From Methanoregulaceae archaeon (GTDB lineage: Archaea > Halobacteriota > Methanomicrobia > Methanomicrobiales > Methanospirillaceae), in the NCBI GenBank assembly GCA_021371995.1, contig JAJFVA010000010.1, positions 62,001 to 126,000 of the forward strand: DNA of 64,000 nucleotides. Direction: 5' to 3'. Below are positions 1 through 8,815 of this stretch, one piece after another. The notes beneath the pieces were generated by a model, which was not told where the DNA came from, ran no database searches, and was given only the letters and a program-made list of their open reading frames with translations. Both the position numbers and the translations under genes were made by a program. Position 1 is the stretch's first letter, and each line of letters opens with the position of its first letter.

Positions 1-463
1 GGAAGAGTGAATCCCCGGTGCTTCCGGCAAGGGCTGCGGCAACCTTGGCAAGGCAGTCGCGCAAACCCCCTGCATGATCTCCCTCAAAACCTCCGGAATC
101 GATGGCGATGGCTTTTGATGCGACAGAGGCCTCCCGGACAGCCGCGCTGACGTCTTCCCCGATAATTCCTGTTGCACAGCAGGAAAGGACAAAGAGCAGA
201 TCCGGGTGAAATGTGCTGTCAAGTTCAACAATAGCCCTTGTAAGTTTCTCTTCAGCACCAAAGATCACATCGTGCTCATCAAGGCATGTTGAAAATATCT
301 CGCTTGGCCGGTCCCCCCTCATACCAAGGATATAATTGATGTGGTACACGCAGCCTTTCGGTCCATGCACAAGAATGATTGCATTCTTTATCGTCGAAAG
401 CGCTTTTATCGTGCCAAAAAGCCTGCACGTACTTCGTGGAATTCTGGATGCTGCCTGCGGCAT
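1..463 (-). CDS. Nitrogenase component 1-like protein, N-terminal part (runs off left edge)
   Basis: I translated this stretch by hand on the minus strand; it stays open from an ATG at 461-463 to base 1, giving the first 154 residues. It shows the NifD/NifK/CfbD-type layout: Cys13, then HGPKGC with Cys38, then SCCATGIIGED with Cys95/Cys96. These three sites match the cluster-ligand cysteines of nitrogenase component 1 proteins. The frame is open upstream back to a TAG near 583, but no ATG, GTG or TTG lies there, so the ATG at 463 is the likely start. Family members bind Fe-S clusters and reduce complex substrates with electrons from a NifH-like partner; in methanogens CfbD makes coenzyme F430. 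The C-terminal half is missing, so a specific role cannot be assigned. Confidence 0.8.
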   Translation of the reverse strand, partial: MPQAASRIPRSTCRLFGTIKALSTIKNAIILVHGPKGCVYHINYILGMRGDRPSEIFSTCLDEHDVIFGAEEKLTRAIVELDSTFHPDLLFVLSCCATGIIGEDVSAAVREASVASKAIAIDSGGFEGDHAGGLRDCLAKVAAALAGSTGDSLF

Positions 464-648
464 ACAGTACGTTCCCCCGGGCTCCTCTTCTGATGATTGG
501 GCTGCCTGATCTTTAAACCAATGGATTGCATACCGAGAGGATCTGTGCCAGCATGGTTTCAGGGTCAGGGCGAAGCGGGGATTCTAGCCCTTACGACAGA
601 GGCAAGTAATGATATTAATGAGAAGCGAGAATAGTAATGACGCGTTGA

Positions 649-1254
649 ATGATGAACAGGCGGGTTAATGAGGAGTATATCCTCCTTTTTTTCGAGTTGT
701 TGTTCCTTGGATTTGCCTACCAGGCAATCGTAATAGAGGATACAACAAGATTTTATGTTGTCATTGCCTCCATGCTCCTCATTCTTGTCCCGCTTCTCGC
801 GGAAAGGAAGTTTGCTATCAGCCTGCCCGCCGGAACAAAGGCATTGATTGCATTCGCCCTCTTTCTCCATGTTGCCGGGGGAATCAACCGCTGGTACTGG
901 AAATTTATGCCCTATTACGACAAGTTCGCGCATATCGTCTCCGCCTTCGCTCTCGGGCTGGTAATCTTCTCTTTCTTCCTTCTCCTCGATTACTGGGAGA
1001 TCCGGATGCAGCCTTCCCGTATATATGCCGGGATCTTTATTTTCGTTCTCATATTTGGTGTCAGCTGGGAGATAGGTGAATACTACATCGATGTGCTCGT
1101 AAAATCATCGTATAATAACGGAATTACGGATTCCATCCTTGATGTAATCTCAAATATCATTGGGTCCCTCCTGGCGATTGCATTAGCATGCCATGCACTG
1201 AAGCAGGTGCCCGAGAGTGAATACCCCTCCTCCCTGCTGAAGCCAGGGGTGTAA
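649..1254 (+). CDS. DUF2238/YjdF-like membrane protein
   Basis: A 201-residue protein with about six hydrophobic segments. The conserved pattern is HIVSAFALG near residue 95, WEIGEYY near residue 145 and D-SILDVISNIIG near residue 163, which resembles DUF2238 (YjdF-type) integral membrane proteins of unknown function. Charged residues embedded in these segments (His, Glu, Asp) are typical of the family and suggest a polar site in the membrane. No clear Shine-Dalgarno precedes the two adjacent ATGs at 649 and 652, so the exact start is uncertain. The gene stands alone, divergent from the nitrogenase-like gene on its left and convergent with the permease on its right. Function unknown. Confidence 0.7.
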   Translation: MMNRRVNEEYILLFFELLFLGFAYQAIVIEDTTRFYVVIASMLLILVPLLAERKFAISLPAGTKALIAFALFLHVAGGINRWYWKFMPYYDKFAHIVSAFALGLVIFSFFLLLDYWEIRMQPSRIYAGIFIFVLIFGVSWEIGEYYIDVLVKSSYNNGITDSILDVISNIIGSLLAIALACHALKQVPESEYPSSLLKPGV

Positions 1255-1371
1255 CCGATTGTGCAATCTGCATGACAATTTTTCCAGAAATCTGAAGCCA
1301 GGAGATATTCCATCCTTCATGAAAAAGGAGGATAGATTCGTCCCACTATAACAAGGGTCGATTAAAGGAAT

Positions 1372-1389
1372 TTCCGGATAAATCCGGAA
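1372..1389. terminator. Perfect inverted repeat between convergent genes
   Basis: TTCCGGAT-AA-ATCCGGAA is a perfect 8-bp inverted repeat. It sits between the end of the DUF2238-like gene (1254) and the end of the TauE/SafE gene (1403), so it could form a hairpin in both transcripts. There is no strong T-run after it in either direction, so a terminator role is only a suggestion. Confidence 0.35.
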
Positions 1390-1402
1390 CGGTCCATTCC
1401 TG

Positions 1403-2212
1403 TTACATAAAACTGTTAATTCCCATGGCCAGCGCAACTACTGCAAAAAGAAGGCCGATACAGATCCTGAGTACCCTTTCCGGAGCCCGTGGGGCGAGAC
1501 GTGCCCCGAGATAGCCACCAATCACTGCCCCGCATGAAAAGAGGGATGCATACCAGATGTTCACATGGCCGAGTATTGCATGGATTCCGCCGCCCGTAAC
1601 TGAAGTACAGAGAACCACCAGGGTGGAGGTTGCTGTTGCGAAGTGGACCGGCATTCCGGCTGTTACCAGCGCAGGTACATTGATCACCCCGCCGCCTATT
1701 CCGATCAGACCGCTGGCGAGTCCGGAAAAAAGCCCCCATGCAAGATAATGGAGATGAAAAATCCTGTGCCTTGCGGTGACCGAGAAACAGTCATAACAGA
1801 CCTCATCACAGGCAGGTCCGCATTCAATCGGCCGGATAAGTGGAAATGAAGGGAAAAGAAGTTTGATTGAAAGGAGTCCGACTATCAGGGAGAAGAGAAC
1901 CCCTATGAGAGCGCCCGGAATGATAGCAGTCGCATATGCCCCTATCATCGCACCAGCTATGCCCGGGATGACGAGAAAGAGTGCACTCCGGAAGAAGACC
2001 CTCCCCTGCCGCAGATATGATGCTGATGCAGCAAGCGTGGTAAAGATGATTACAATCAGGCTTGTTCCGACAGCATCGACCGGCCCGAGTCCGAAAACAA
2101 GGGTAAGAAGCGGAACGTAGAGGAACCCGCCTCCTACCCCTGCTATTGCTGCAATCGCAGAAGTAATAAGGGCAAGCACAACTGCTGCAAGAGCAAAGGT
2201 AACAGGAATCAC
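1403..2212 (-). CDS. TauE/SafE (TSUP) family anion permease
   Basis: A 269-residue membrane protein with eight or so hydrophobic segments in two halves. Each half carries the glycine-rich family signature: AGVGGGFLYVPLL near residue 24 and GIGGGVINVPAL near residue 170. TSUP proteins move sulfite, sulfonates or related organic anions across the membrane; the substrate here cannot be read from sequence. The loop between the halves (about residues 130-148) holds four cysteines in the order CGPACDEVCYDC, a possible metal or redox site that is not a general feature of the family. No gene next to it hints at a pathway. Confidence 0.85.
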   Translation of the reverse strand: MIPVTFALAAVVLALITSAIAAIAGVGGGFLYVPLLTLVFGLGPVDAVGTSLIVIIFTTLAASASYLRQGRVFFRSALFLVIPGIAGAMIGAYATAIIPGALIGVLFSLIVGLLSIKLLFPSFPLIRPIECGPACDEVCYDCFSVTARHRIFHLHYLAWGLFSGLASGLIGIGGGVINVPALVTAGMPVHFATATSTLVVLCTSVTGGGIHAILGHVNIWYASLFSCGAVIGGYLGARLAPRAPERVLRICIGLLFAVVALAMGINSFM

Positions 2213-2358
2213 GAATTCACCACAGTATCAGGATCTTCCTGATCCGGTCAGCTAAGCCGGGTATATTTTTCTTATTGAACCATTCCACATCCGTGAATTC
2301 TTCTCCCATGGATTACCAACCATTTCGATCGAGCGATACCTTTGCTCTTTTTTTCCTC

Positions 2359-2391
2359 CCGGAATCTAAAAATTTTGATTCCGGAAAAAAA
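2359..2391 (-). terminator. Hairpin and T-run after the DUF1622 gene
   Basis: Directly after the DUF1622 stop codon the minus strand reads seven Ts and then CCGGAATC-10 nt-GATTCCGG, a perfect 8-bp stem. A T-run near the stop codon is a common archaeal termination signal. The stem is close in sequence to the inverted repeat at 1372-1389. Confidence 0.45.
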
Positions 2392-2727
2392 TTATGGTTC
2401 AAGCTGATATTCCTCGGTCTCCCTGGCAAGGAAATAGCCGAGAACCGTTCTTATAATAACAACTACGGCGAGAAGGAGTATCTCTTCCCGCGTGGGAGCG
2501 ATGAGCGTTGTGAGAACATCTGAAGCAATAAAAAATTCCAGCCCGAAAACAATCTTGCTGGTAAACTCGCGCCTTATGAGATTGTAACCGAAGGGGCGTT
2601 TAAACACTTCACGAAGGAATACTTTATAGGCAGCGGTTATCCCGCCATAGCCGATCAGGACTGCGCCGACAACAGAAAAAAAGAAGGCCAGTATCTCGAT
2701 TATATCAGTATAAACAATGAATTCCAT
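2392..2727 (-). CDS. DUF1622 family membrane protein
   Basis: A 111-residue protein with three predicted membrane segments: about 10-30, 60-75 and 83-102. The order matches DUF1622: a first helix ending in GYGGI, a basic stretch with RREFTSKIVFGLEFF, and a last helix containing VIIRTVLGYFLARE. The function of the family is unknown. It follows the TauE/SafE gene region on the same strand but is more than 170 bases away, so it is probably transcribed separately. The ATG at 2727 is the only sensible start. Confidence 0.75.
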   Translation of the reverse strand: MEFIVYTDIIEILAFFFSVVGAVLIGYGGITAAYKVFLREVFKRPFGYNLIRREFTSKIVFGLEFFIASDVLTTLIAPTREEILLLAVVVIIRTVLGYFLARETEEYQLEP

Positions 2728-2796
2728 CCTGGTATCCTCCTATAACTCCTCTCTCCGGCAAAGGTATTAAATCCGCCATCAGCCGGAACAAAGGGA

Positions 2797-4569
2797 TCAG
2801 GGAAATCTCTTCTTATCAGTCTCAATGTCAACAATTACGGGGAGACTGCTCTTTCCAGCTCTGAACAGGGTATCCCTAAGATCCTTGGGGGACTCAACCC
2901 TGAATCCAGCACCTCCGCATGATTCGGCAAAGTGTGAAAAATCCGGGTTATGGAGATCGGTGCCGAAATTCGGGTAATCTTCCATCATCTGTTCCACCTG
3001 GATCATCCCCAACTGGTGGTTATTGAGAATTACGACCACTATGGGCAGTTCATATTTCACTGCAGTAAGGAATTCGGCCATCGCCATGGCAAATCCGCCA
3101 TCACCAGTAATACAGAAAACCTGCCTTTCGGGATAAGCGATTTTTGCTGCAATGGCTCCGGGAAGGGCAAATCCCATTGTGGCAAGATACCCGGACATGA
3201 TCATGTTCTGTCCCTTTGTCCGGAAGTTACGACCAAACCACCAGCCGTTTTCCCCTACATCGATGCTTATGATCCCATCGGCTGGAATGACATCAGAAAG
3301 AACTTTCATGATATAGGGGGGTCGTATTGGGAGAGCGCTTTCATCTGCCTCGAGCCCGAGTTGTATTTGCCACTCCCCTTTCATGGTGAGCAGCTGAGTC
3401 TGCGCTGTTCCATCTTCCCGCTTGGTAAGAAGAGGCAGGAGTTCGGGAAGAACATACGCACAGTTACCCCATACCGGCACACAGTCCGGTCCTTTCCCGA
3501 GCTTCATGGGATCAATATCCACCTGGACCATTGGGACATCAAGAGGGATGCCGGTCATTTTGGAAAAACCGGCTCCGAGAGTAATGAGCAAATCCGCTGA
3601 TTCAACGAGAGATCGTGCTGCAGGTGCACCCACATTTCCAAGGATTCCAAAGACCCAGGGGTGATCGTCCGGGAGGATCCCTTTTGCCCTGAATGTAGTC
3701 AGTATTGGCGCTTTTAGTAGGGATGCCATTGTACCAACCATCTCTCCAAGACCCCAGGCCCCCCACCCAGCAATGATTACCGGTTTTACGGCTCGGTTGA
3801 TCCTGTCCGCCGCTTTCCGCAACTCAGCAGCCGGCGGCATAACTGGAAATCCCTCTAACCGGCTCTCACGGATGCAGCAGCGAGGATCCAGCGGTTCTTT
3901 CTGGATGTCATTAGGGACGGATATCTGGGCAACCCCGCGCTGGATCGATGCATGCCTGAGAGCCATTGTGAGAAGACGGAGAGTCATGTTCTTGTCATAG
4001 ATGGTGTTGTTAAAGACGGTTATCGGACGGAAGAACGCATCCTGATCAATCTCCTGGAACCCCCCCGGCCCGGAATACTGAGTCTCGACCTGGCCGTTAA
4101 TCGAGATGACTGCAGCATGATCCTCTTTTGCATCATACAATCCGGTAGCGAGGTTAGTCGCACCAGGTCCGGCAATGGTCACGCATGCGGCGATCTTTCC
4201 TGTCAGCTTGTTGAACGCTGATGCAGCCAGGGCTGCGTTCTCTTCATGCCGGACAGCGATATAGCGCATGTCAGAGCGTTTCCTTATTGCATCAATAATC
4301 CCAAGTGAGGATGTTCCCGGAATACTGAATACCACTGAGACCCCCCACCGGGCCAGCTCATCAACAATTACATCGGACACCGTTGTAGTTACCCCTCCGT
4401 CAAGAAGCATATCAATCCTTGAAAATGCCGTTTTCTCCGCCCGGCAGACAGGGCAGCGCCAGTCCGAAGGAAGATCCAAAAAACGTGTTCCCGGGTTTAT
4501 TCCTCCTGCCCTGTCACCGCTGTCCTCATCGTACACATACCCGCATACCCTGCATCGCCATCGTGCCAT
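2797..4569 (-). CDS. Rubredoxin domain fused to a ThDP-dependent enzyme (acetolactate synthase/pyruvate oxidase-like)
   Basis: A 590-residue protein with two parts. Residues 1-49 are a complete rubredoxin: Cys6-x2-Cys9 and Cys39-x2-Cys42 with the usual Tyr11/Tyr13 and DWRCPVC. Residues about 60-590 are a thiamine-diphosphate enzyme of the acetolactate synthase/pyruvate oxidase/sulfopyruvate decarboxylase superfamily: [12 protein letters not shown] near 84, a catalytic-type Glu in VRHEEN near 109, a central domain with AGWGAWGLG, and the ThDP-Mg motif GDGGFAMAM...ILNN near 485-515. The enzyme should break or make a bond next to a 2-oxo acid carbonyl; the rubredoxin suggests one-electron transfer from the ThDP intermediate, as in an oxidoreductase rather than a simple decarboxylase. 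That is inference. It stands alone, so the substrate is unknown. Confidence 0.85.
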   Translation of the reverse strand: MARWRCRVCGYVYDEDSGDRAGGINPGTRFLDLPSDWRCPVCRAEKTAFSRIDMLLDGGVTTTVSDVIVDELARWGVSVVFSIPGTSSLGIIDAIRKRSDMRYIAVRHEENAALAASAFNKLTGKIAACVTIAGPGATNLATGLYDAKEDHAAVISINGQVETQYSGPGGFQEIDQDAFFRPITVFNNTIYDKNMTLRLLTMALRHASIQRGVAQISVPNDIQKEPLDPRCCIRESRLEGFPVMPPAAELRKAADRINRAVKPVIIAGWGAWGLGEMVGTMASLLKAPILTTFRAKGILPDDHPWVFGILGNVGAPAARSLVESADLLITLGAGFSKMTGIPLDVPMVQVDIDPMKLGKGPDCVPVWGNCAYVLPELLPLLTKREDGTAQTQLLTMKGEWQIQLGLEADESALPIRPPYIMKVLSDVIPADGIISIDVGENGWWFGRNFRTKGQNMIMSGYLATMGFALPGAIAAKIAYPERQVFCITGDGGFAMAMAEFLTAVKYELPIVVVILNNHQLGMIQVEQMMEDYPNFGTDLHNPDFSHFAESCGGAGFRVESPKDLRDTLFRAGKSSLPVIVDIETDKKRFP

Positions 4570-4953
4570 TACAAAAAAGCCCCCCTTCCTAATGACTACA
4601 ATTGAGCTTGATCAGGTCACTTCCTTCTATTTTTATATTCCGGTCAGACATTACGGATTCCCCCCAAACAGATGGCAGAGAACCGGTGCGGAATACTGAC
4701 GAAAATGTGCTGATTTTCCCGATCGAGATTATTCAGGATATGTGAGGAGTTGAAAGGCCACCTCCTGAACTGAATCCCTTATATGGAGCATGATGTATCC
4801 GCCGGTCATATCCGGGATTGGATGATCGTATTTTTGTGAAATCCGGCATGAGGGGAACAGGAATCATTACCATGGCGGGTTTAATACCATACTACAAGGA
4901 ACAAGAAGTGAAATACTTACAGGATATTAAAATGGGTAAGCGGGGAACTGACA
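4570..4953. other. 384-bp divergent intergenic region
   Basis: It lies between the rubredoxin-ThDP gene (leftward) and moaE (rightward). I see no open frame with a start signal. GATATTAAAATGG at about 4922-4934 is a possible TATA-like element for moaE. Nothing else recognised. Confidence 0.5.
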
Positions 4954-5367
4954 ATGATCGCGATAACCGAGGATGACTTTGATCCCGGGGCCTATATCGA
5001 TGCTGCCCGGACTCCTGATAATGGAGGAATCGTCGCTTTCACAGGTATAGTCAGGGATGATGGCATCATATCAATGGAGCTTGAATCGTACAAAGATGTA
5101 GCGCTCCAGGAACTGACACTCATCAGGGATGAGGCAATGGCCAGGTATGGAATCAATTCCCTTGACATTATCCATAGGACAGGAAAACTGGCGGTAGGTG
5201 AACACATCGTTCTGATTGTTGTCGGGTCTTCCCATCGTAAAGCAGCGTTTCAGGCCTGTGAGTATGTTATTGACAGGATAAAGGAGAGTGTTCCAATCTG
5301 GAAAAAGGAGCGGACTAAGGAAGGAACACGATGGGTCCCGGGAGAGCACAATCCAGGGAGTGGCTGA
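4954..5367 (+). CDS. moaE: Molybdopterin synthase catalytic subunit MoaE
   Basis: A 137-residue protein of normal MoaE length. It contains HRTGKLAVGE near residue 69, VVGSSHRKAAF near 89 and the active-site lysine segment VPIWKKE at about 113-119. MoaE transfers sulfur from thiocarboxylated MoaD to precursor Z (cyclic pyranopterin monophosphate), producing molybdopterin for Mo/W enzymes such as formylmethanofuran and formate dehydrogenases of methanogens. MoaD is not encoded nearby. Start at the ATG at 4954, preceded by a purine-rich GCGGGGAA. The next gene begins 8 bases after its stop, so the two are probably co-transcribed. Confidence 0.92.
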   Translation: MIAITEDDFDPGAYIDAARTPDNGGIVAFTGIVRDDGIISMELESYKDVALQELTLIRDEAMARYGINSLDIIHRTGKLAVGEHIVLIVVGSSHRKAAFQACEYVIDRIKESVPIWKKERTKEGTRWVPGEHNPGSG

Positions 5368-5375
5368 ACAGACCG

Positions 5376-5843
5376 ATGGGTGCTTTGATCAGGTTATTTG
5401 CGCAGGCTGATTTTCCCGGTATCTGTCTCCTTGAAATGGGGGAGAGGGGGGCTCAGTATCCTGCATGCGTTTTTATCCGGCAGGCTTCGGTGCTCTACCC
5501 AAAGACATTCCTGGTTGCTCTTGAGAATGGTGAACCGGCCGGGTATTGTATTGGCGCGATGCCGCAGGACAATTACCGGGAGGCATGGATTCTCCGCCTT
5601 AAAGTTTCCGCACCATATCGCCGGAGACATATCGGTTCAGATCTTCTCAGCACCCTCCTGGCTGAATTTAAACAAAAAGAAGTGTCCGCGGTTCAGCTTT
5701 CAGTTGCACCCGGAAACACCGGGGCACAGGCCCTTTACAGATTATTCGGATTCGAGGTTGCGGCATTCCATAAAGGATATTTTGGGGATGGAGAGGATCG
5801 GCTTATTATGGCACTCCGGCTGGATCAGCCCTGCAGAACGTGA
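5376..5843 (+). CDS. GNAT family N-acetyltransferase (RimI-like)
   Basis: About 155 residues from the ATG at 5376. The GNAT acetyl-CoA loop is visible as LRLKVSAPYRRRHIGSDLL, with the Q/RxxGxG/A-type signature RRRHIGS, followed by LSVAPGNTGAQALYRLFGFE, the usual strand 5 to helix 4 region. RimI-type enzymes acetylate protein N-termini or small amines. An in-frame ATG at 5331 would overlap moaE by 37 bases; the internal ATG has a GGGAG 15 bases upstream and begins right at the domain, so I prefer it. Substrate unknown; association with moaE is probably only transcriptional. Confidence 0.8.
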   Translation: MGALIRLFAQADFPGICLLEMGERGAQYPACVFIRQASVLYPKTFLVALENGEPAGYCIGAMPQDNYREAWILRLKVSAPYRRRHIGSDLLSTLLAEFKQKEVSAVQLSVAPGNTGAQALYRLFGFEVAAFHKGYFGDGEDRLIMALRLDQPCRT

Positions 5844-5949
5844 TTCTTCTTCAGCTATTTCTCTTACCAGATTTATTAAATTCAGTGATTATGAGGGATC
5901 CGTAATGGGGCTTATCCTGCCACTAAAAGAGTATTACCGTAAAAAAGTT

Positions 5950-7230
5950 TCATTTTTTTCGGAAAAAGAGAACAGCTGCCATCATTGCAACAGCCGCAAT
6001 AAGAATTTCAATACCAGTCGGAGTGGGAACCGGGGCAAGAGCCGCCTGGACCTGGAATGCCTCCCCAGGTGAAATGGTGAGTGGAGTAGAATAATCGGCA
6101 TACCCCGCAAGTCTGAGAAGAAGAGTATGGTTGCCCGCAGGGACTGAAGGAATAGTCAAAGGGGTGATGCCCACACATGCATTGTCAAGAAAGACATTTG
6201 CTCCCTGGGGGTTTGAATTAATAAGAAGGGTGCCGCTCTGTGAAGGAGTTGTTGCAGGAATGAGATCGGCGTTTACGATGCTCACCCTTCCGGCCCTAAC
6301 CTCAACCTGAGTGGTAAAGGCCTGGTAGTTCTGGAGCTGAAGCAGGATAGTGTGCGTTCCCGGAAGTAATCCGGTCAGGTCCATCGCATCGCCAGGTTGG
6401 GTATTCCCCTGATAAACCCCGTCATTGAAAACGGATGCACCGGGGGGATTGGAGGAAACCAGAATAGCTCCGGTTGTAGCAGCGGATGCCACCTCAAGTT
6501 GTGCATCAATAAACGCAACAGAATTTTCGGGAACCTCGATCGTTCCGTGCCAGTCCTCATATCCCGCGAGCCGGAGTGTTACATAATGTGAACCTGCAGC
6601 CAGGTTCCCGATAGAGGTGGCTGTGTAACCACTGTAAAATCCATCAATATAGATATCCGCGCCACCCGGGGAACTCTTTACCTGGAGGGCCCCAATTTGT
6701 GAAAGGGGCGACATAGGAGCATCAACCGTGATAGTGCCGCCAGGCGGGACATTCACAAGGGTGAGATAGGGCTGGTAACCGGATAGCACTGCCCGCACAA
6801 CATGACTGCCGGCAGAGATACCAGTATAGGTCCACGGTGCCTGCTGTCCCATACTTCCATCGATTGTCACTAGAGCACCGGATGGCGAGGACTTAACGAT
6901 AAGGGTTCCCTGTTCTGAGCTTGGTTCAAGCACAGCATTGACAGCGATCGTCTGTCCTGCAGCAGGATTTGAATTATAAGTCCTTGTCCAGGGAAGATAC
7001 CCTGGTTTTGATACGGTAATCGTATGGGAAGGGGTCCCGGTGACGTAAACCGGGACAACGAGCGGCGTATTTCCGCGATAGATCCCGTCCATGATCACCT
7101 GGGCTTCTCCGGGGATCGATGCAATTGAGAAAAACCCTGTATCTCCTCCGATACCAGTCTGGCAGGTAGCCGGGCTTATGAGTGAAACTATCAGAAGCAT
7201 ACCTGTAATGGGAAGGATGCACTTGCGCAT
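5950..7230 (-). CDS. Secreted protein with five PEGA repeats and a C-terminal membrane anchor
   Basis: From the ATG at 7230 the protein has 426 residues: a signal peptide (hydrophobic core ILPITGMLLIVSLI, likely cleavage after ATCQ), five tandem PEGA repeats of about 70 residues, and a C-terminal hydrophobic helix ending FFRKK. Each repeat has the form (G)xLxVxSxPxGAxVxxDGxYxGxTP...GxHxxxLxLxGYxxW, for instance SSPSGALVTIDG and SNPQGANVFLDN. PEGA domains are beta-rich surface modules. A PTPTG linker precedes the anchor. An in-frame ATG exists at 7248, but AATTAAATAATTG centred about 26 bases before 7230 looks like a TATA box for a leaderless start there. Probably a cell-envelope protein; ligand unknown. 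Confidence 0.8.
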   Translation of the reverse strand: MRKCILPITGMLLIVSLISPATCQTGIGGDTGFFSIASIPGEAQVIMDGIYRGNTPLVVPVYVTGTPSHTITVSKPGYLPWTRTYNSNPAAGQTIAVNAVLEPSSEQGTLIVKSSPSGALVTIDGSMGQQAPWTYTGISAGSHVVRAVLSGYQPYLTLVNVPPGGTITVDAPMSPLSQIGALQVKSSPGGADIYIDGFYSGYTATSIGNLAAGSHYVTLRLAGYEDWHGTIEVPENSVAFIDAQLEVASAATTGAILVSSNPPGASVFNDGVYQGNTQPGDAMDLTGLLPGTHTILLQLQNYQAFTTQVEVRAGRVSIVNADLIPATTPSQSGTLLINSNPQGANVFLDNACVGITPLTIPSVPAGNHTLLLRLAGYADYSTPLTISPGEAFQVQAALAPVPTPTGIEILIAAVAMMAAVLFFRKK

Positions 7231-7329
7231 GATAAGAGGGAATTGCATACAATTATTTAATTCTTCATATGCACGTTCCTCATACGTATACCAGCGGCAC
7301 TGATAAATTCTCTAAAAACTAATAGAGCG

Positions 7330-7767
7330 ATGGAGAATACCCGGATGCTGGAAACAATAAACAAGTTCGAGAGGGGCGTTTATTATGCCCTTATGATCAT
7401 GCTTGCAGCCGTCATCTTTTTCGGTGTGATTGAACTCATCATAATTCTTATCTCGGCAATCTGGCTGGATCTCTCATATCGTCTTGCAAACCATGAGATA
7501 TTACAGATATTTGGGTATTTCCTTCTGATCCTGATCGGAATTGAACTGCTTGAAACCATAAAGGCATATCTCATTAAAAACGAGATTCATGTAGAGATTA
7601 TTATCCTCGTCGCAATCATCGCCGTAGCCCGTAAAATCATCCTCCTCGACCCATTTGTGGAGGGAGCCGAAGCGTTGAACAGCGCCGGGATGATGGCACT
7701 CGGGGTAGTTATCATTGCACTGGCAGCATCCTACTATCTTGTGAAGAAAAGCGGTACGGGAAGCTGA
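7330..7767 (+). CDS. PsiE-like membrane protein
   Basis: A 145-residue protein with four predicted membrane helices. The pattern ERGVYYALMIMLA, GYFLLILIGIELLETIKAYL and H-EIIILVAIIAVARKIIL matches the PsiE (phosphate-starvation-inducible E) family, whose role is unknown. The conserved ELLETIK and ARKII segments carry charges inside or at the ends of helices. It is transcribed away from the PEGA gene from a short shared promoter region of about 100 bp. A second in-frame ATG at 7345 is possible as the start. Confidence 0.75.
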   Translation: MENTRMLETINKFERGVYYALMIMLAAVIFFGVIELIIILISAIWLDLSYRLANHEILQIFGYFLLILIGIELLETIKAYLIKNEIHVEIIILVAIIAVARKIILLDPFVEGAEALNSAGMMALGVVIIALAASYYLVKKSGTGS

Positions 7768-7882
7768 ACCATCCTGTAAGAGGATTCTCGGAGTCTTTGG
7801 CAGCAAAGGAAGAAATCTTTGGTACCTTCTCCTTTTACCATGATACATCCATCCTAAAATCAAATTTCCGAAGGGAAAATAT

Positions 7883-8542
7883 TTGAGCGGTAATGGAAAA
7901 GCTGAGAAAGAGATGACACTGCTTCCCACCGTTCCTGGTAATGATCCTGCGGGCTTCACGATGGATGATTACACAACGATACGAAGCACCTGTTCACGCC
8001 TTCTGGCATCCACCACAAAAGGTGAACTGGCCAAAAATATTGCCTGTGAACTTGAAAGGTATTCAGTCCTTGACCTGCAGGTTATATGCGGAAGGCTTCA
8101 TCATGAGGTTGAACGCCTTCCTTCCCCTTATCGTGAGGCCGTCCGTCCCTTTTTTATCGACCAGCTGTTTGGTACCCACCATCGCCTCCTGCTGATGTTC
8201 AGGTGCGGGGTTTTCAATACCCTGTGTGAACCTCTCACTGATCCTGCATCATTTTCAGATTATATAAGAATGGTCCCGGAAGCATGTTTTTGCCGGGAGA
8301 TACAGTCAGATTATATTCCTGACTTTAACTCGCCATTCCAGGGACTCTTTTATTATCTGATGGCTGCATTTGCAATGTTTGTCCTTGACCAGCCCGGTCA
8401 CCCCGTAGGAATGCCATTTCCAGGAGGCTTGCGCGTTGAAGAGAGGGGGGGAGCTTATTACTGCCCTGTCCGGGAAAAGGAAAAAGAAGTGTACCATTCT
8501 ATCTGTAACTTCTGCCCGGCAAAGCAGAGTGAAATACGATGA
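7883..8542 (+). CDS. DUF2115 (UPF0305) family protein
   Basis: About 219 residues; soluble. The C-terminal third, with GLFYYLMAAFAMFVLDQPGHPVGMPFPGG and the closing Y-C-P-V-R-x-K-E...C-x-x-C pattern (CNFCPAKQ), is characteristic of DUF2115, a family found almost only in methanogens. Cysteines include FCRE near residue 135, YYCPV near 192 and the terminal CNFC near 211, so a metal site is possible. The start is taken at a TTG at 7883 behind GAAGGG; the ATG at 7913 is an alternative. Function unknown. No operon partner. Confidence 0.7.
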   Translation: MSGNGKAEKEMTLLPTVPGNDPAGFTMDDYTTIRSTCSRLLASTTKGELAKNIACELERYSVLDLQVICGRLHHEVERLPSPYREAVRPFFIDQLFGTHHRLLLMFRCGVFNTLCEPLTDPASFSDYIRMVPEACFCREIQSDYIPDFNSPFQGLFYYLMAAFAMFVLDQPGHPVGMPFPGGLRVEERGGAYYCPVREKEKEVYHSICNFCPAKQSEIR

Positions 8543-8815
8543 AAAAGCGTATCTCCCCAGGTACTTGACCTCCATAAGAATGGCTAAGAGTATGTTTCCC
8601 TCCGGCCAGTTCGTATTTCTGTCAGATATCTCACCGTGATTTTTTAAATCCTGGTGTGACGGTTCATGAAGGAATTCATTCAGGAAAATCCGGAAATACA
8701 CTCCCTGATGCGAAACGAGCTGGGTTACACAAACTGAGTTCCAGGGAATTAAAGTATGTATTTTCGGAAAACAGGATAGATTAATTTCAGGAAATGAAGT
8801 ATAGAACATAGCGGA

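Noticed and set aside
565-933. A 122-codon leftward frame over the DUF2238-like gene
   Set aside because: It is the antisense of a convincing membrane protein gene.
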